A DNA stretch of 6,633 nucleotides from Bacillota bacterium. GTDB taxonomy: Bacteria; Bacillota; Clostridia; Christensenellales; Borkfalkiaceae. Shown here piece after piece: positions 6,214 to 6,633 of the stretch. Made by a program: the position numbers and the translations under genes. The DNA is taken from the NCBI GenBank assembly GCA_023403375.1, contig JAEYEN010000060.1:1-6633 (forward strand), in the 5' to 3' direction. The first letter of the stretch is position 1; every line of letters starts with the position of its first letter. Below the pieces are notes generated by a model that was given only the letters and a program-made list of their open reading frames with translations, searched no databases and was not told where the DNA came from.

Positions 6214-6241
6214 TTGATTTTATATACTTAAAACATATAAA
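6214..6241 (+). promoter_or_regulatory. Probable sigma-A promoter for the small membrane protein gene
   Basis: TTGATT (6214-6219) and TATAAA (6236-6241) are separated by 16 bases in the 98-base gap after rluD. Transcription would start near 6248, 38 bases before the ATG. The region is so A/T-rich that chance matches are easy, and read-through from the upstream operon cannot be excluded because no terminator is visible after rluD. Confidence 0.45.
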
Positions 6242-6285
6242 ATAAAAAACATAAAAAAATTGAGAAATTCAAGGAGTAAATCATT

Positions 6286-6579
6286 ATGGATTCCAATGGT
6301 TCCAACAGAAACAACGTATTCGACTTTTTATCTTACATAGTGCTTGTCATCGCGGCTTTGCTTATTTTTATAAATAAACTTTTACCGCTTGTCGGTTTAA
6401 ACATAAGCGGGGCTACGATACACGTATTAGAAACTATTAAAGAAGTATTTATCTTATTGGTAATAGGTTTTTCCGCTTATAATTTTGTAGCGCATAAACG
6501 CAATAAAGCATGGAAAGTTATTTTTATAATCGCTATGGTTATCTTTATTGCGGGTATTGTTCTTATCTGGTTTAACTAA
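6286..6579 (+). CDS. Small three-helix membrane protein, function unknown
   Basis: I do not recognise this 97-residue protein. After a short polar, Asn/Ser-rich N-terminus (MDSNGSNRNN) come three hydrophobic segments, at about 12-37, 47-68 and 75-95, ending two residues before the C-terminus. The basic loop AHKRNKAWK (69-77) between helices 2 and 3 predicts that loop to be cytoplasmic, so the N-terminus would be inside and the C-terminus outside. There is no signal-peptide cleavage site, lipobox, Cys pair or catalytic motif. Coding status is supported by a good ribosome site, AAGGAG (6271-6276), nine bases before the ATG, and by base composition like the neighbours. It is 98 bases downstream of rluD with its own likely promoter, so it is probably a separate unit. 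Like the other orphan membrane protein in this window it is small and hydrophobic, but I see no convincing sequence similarity between them. Confidence 0.8.
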   Translation: MDSNGSNRNNVFDFLSYIVLVIAALLIFINKLLPLVGLNISGATIHVLETIKEVFILLVIGFSAYNFVAHKRNKAWKVIFIIAMVIFIAGIVLIWFN

Positions 6580-6633
6580 CGCATATTTAATCGGCAAATA
6601 TTTTTAATCGATATCGTTATACCGATAAAACAC

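Noticed and set aside
6583..6605. Possible terminator after the small membrane protein (ATATTT / AAATAT stem followed by five T)
   Set aside because: The stem is six A-T pairs only, too weak for a normal intrinsic terminator. The later TATCG/CGATA pair near 6611-6626 lacks a T-run.

Overview
This window is a run of housekeeping genes, all on the + strand, from what looks like a low-to-moderate-GC Gram-positive bacterium. A Clostridia-like Bacillota, probably an uncultured lineage, fits best. The reasons are strong AAGGAG-type ribosome sites, A/T-rich intergenic DNA with sigma-A style promoters, and a DivIVA-like coiled-coil gene beside lspA and an rluD-family gene, an order reminiscent of the Bacillota divIVA-ileS-lspA-ylyB cluster. 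The taxonomic call is inference; there is no rRNA or other direct marker here.

Region 1 (1-1915) is an amino-sugar unit. It holds the 3' third of glmU (the acetyltransferase domain) and a complete glmM one base downstream, closed by a clear intrinsic terminator. GlmM makes glucosamine-1-phosphate and GlmU turns it into UDP-GlcNAc, so consecutive steps of the peptidoglycan precursor pathway are translated from adjacent cistrons.

Region 2 (1916-2226) is an A/T-rich gap. Its right half carries two well-formed tandem sigma-A promoters. A perfect 22-bp inverted repeat overlaps the -35 box of the second and is a good operator candidate.

Region 3 (2227-6187) reads as one operon with no visible internal terminator: an unrecognised four-helix membrane protein, nicotinate phosphoribosyltransferase (pncB), a DivIVA-like coiled-coil protein, signal peptidase II (lspA) and an RluD-type pseudouridine synthase. 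The last three cistrons overlap by 34-35 bases, so translational coupling is likely. The operon mixes NAD salvage, lipoprotein maturation, ribosome modification and a probable envelope or division protein, with no obvious single pathway.

Region 4 (6188-6633) has a moderate promoter and a small three-helix membrane protein of unknown function, then 54 bases with no supported feature.

I found no mobile element, CRISPR array, tRNA, rRNA or recognisable defence system. The observations most worth a second look are the palindrome at the operon promoter, a perfect 14-bp inverted repeat inside the DivIVA-like gene, and the two uncharacterised membrane proteins.
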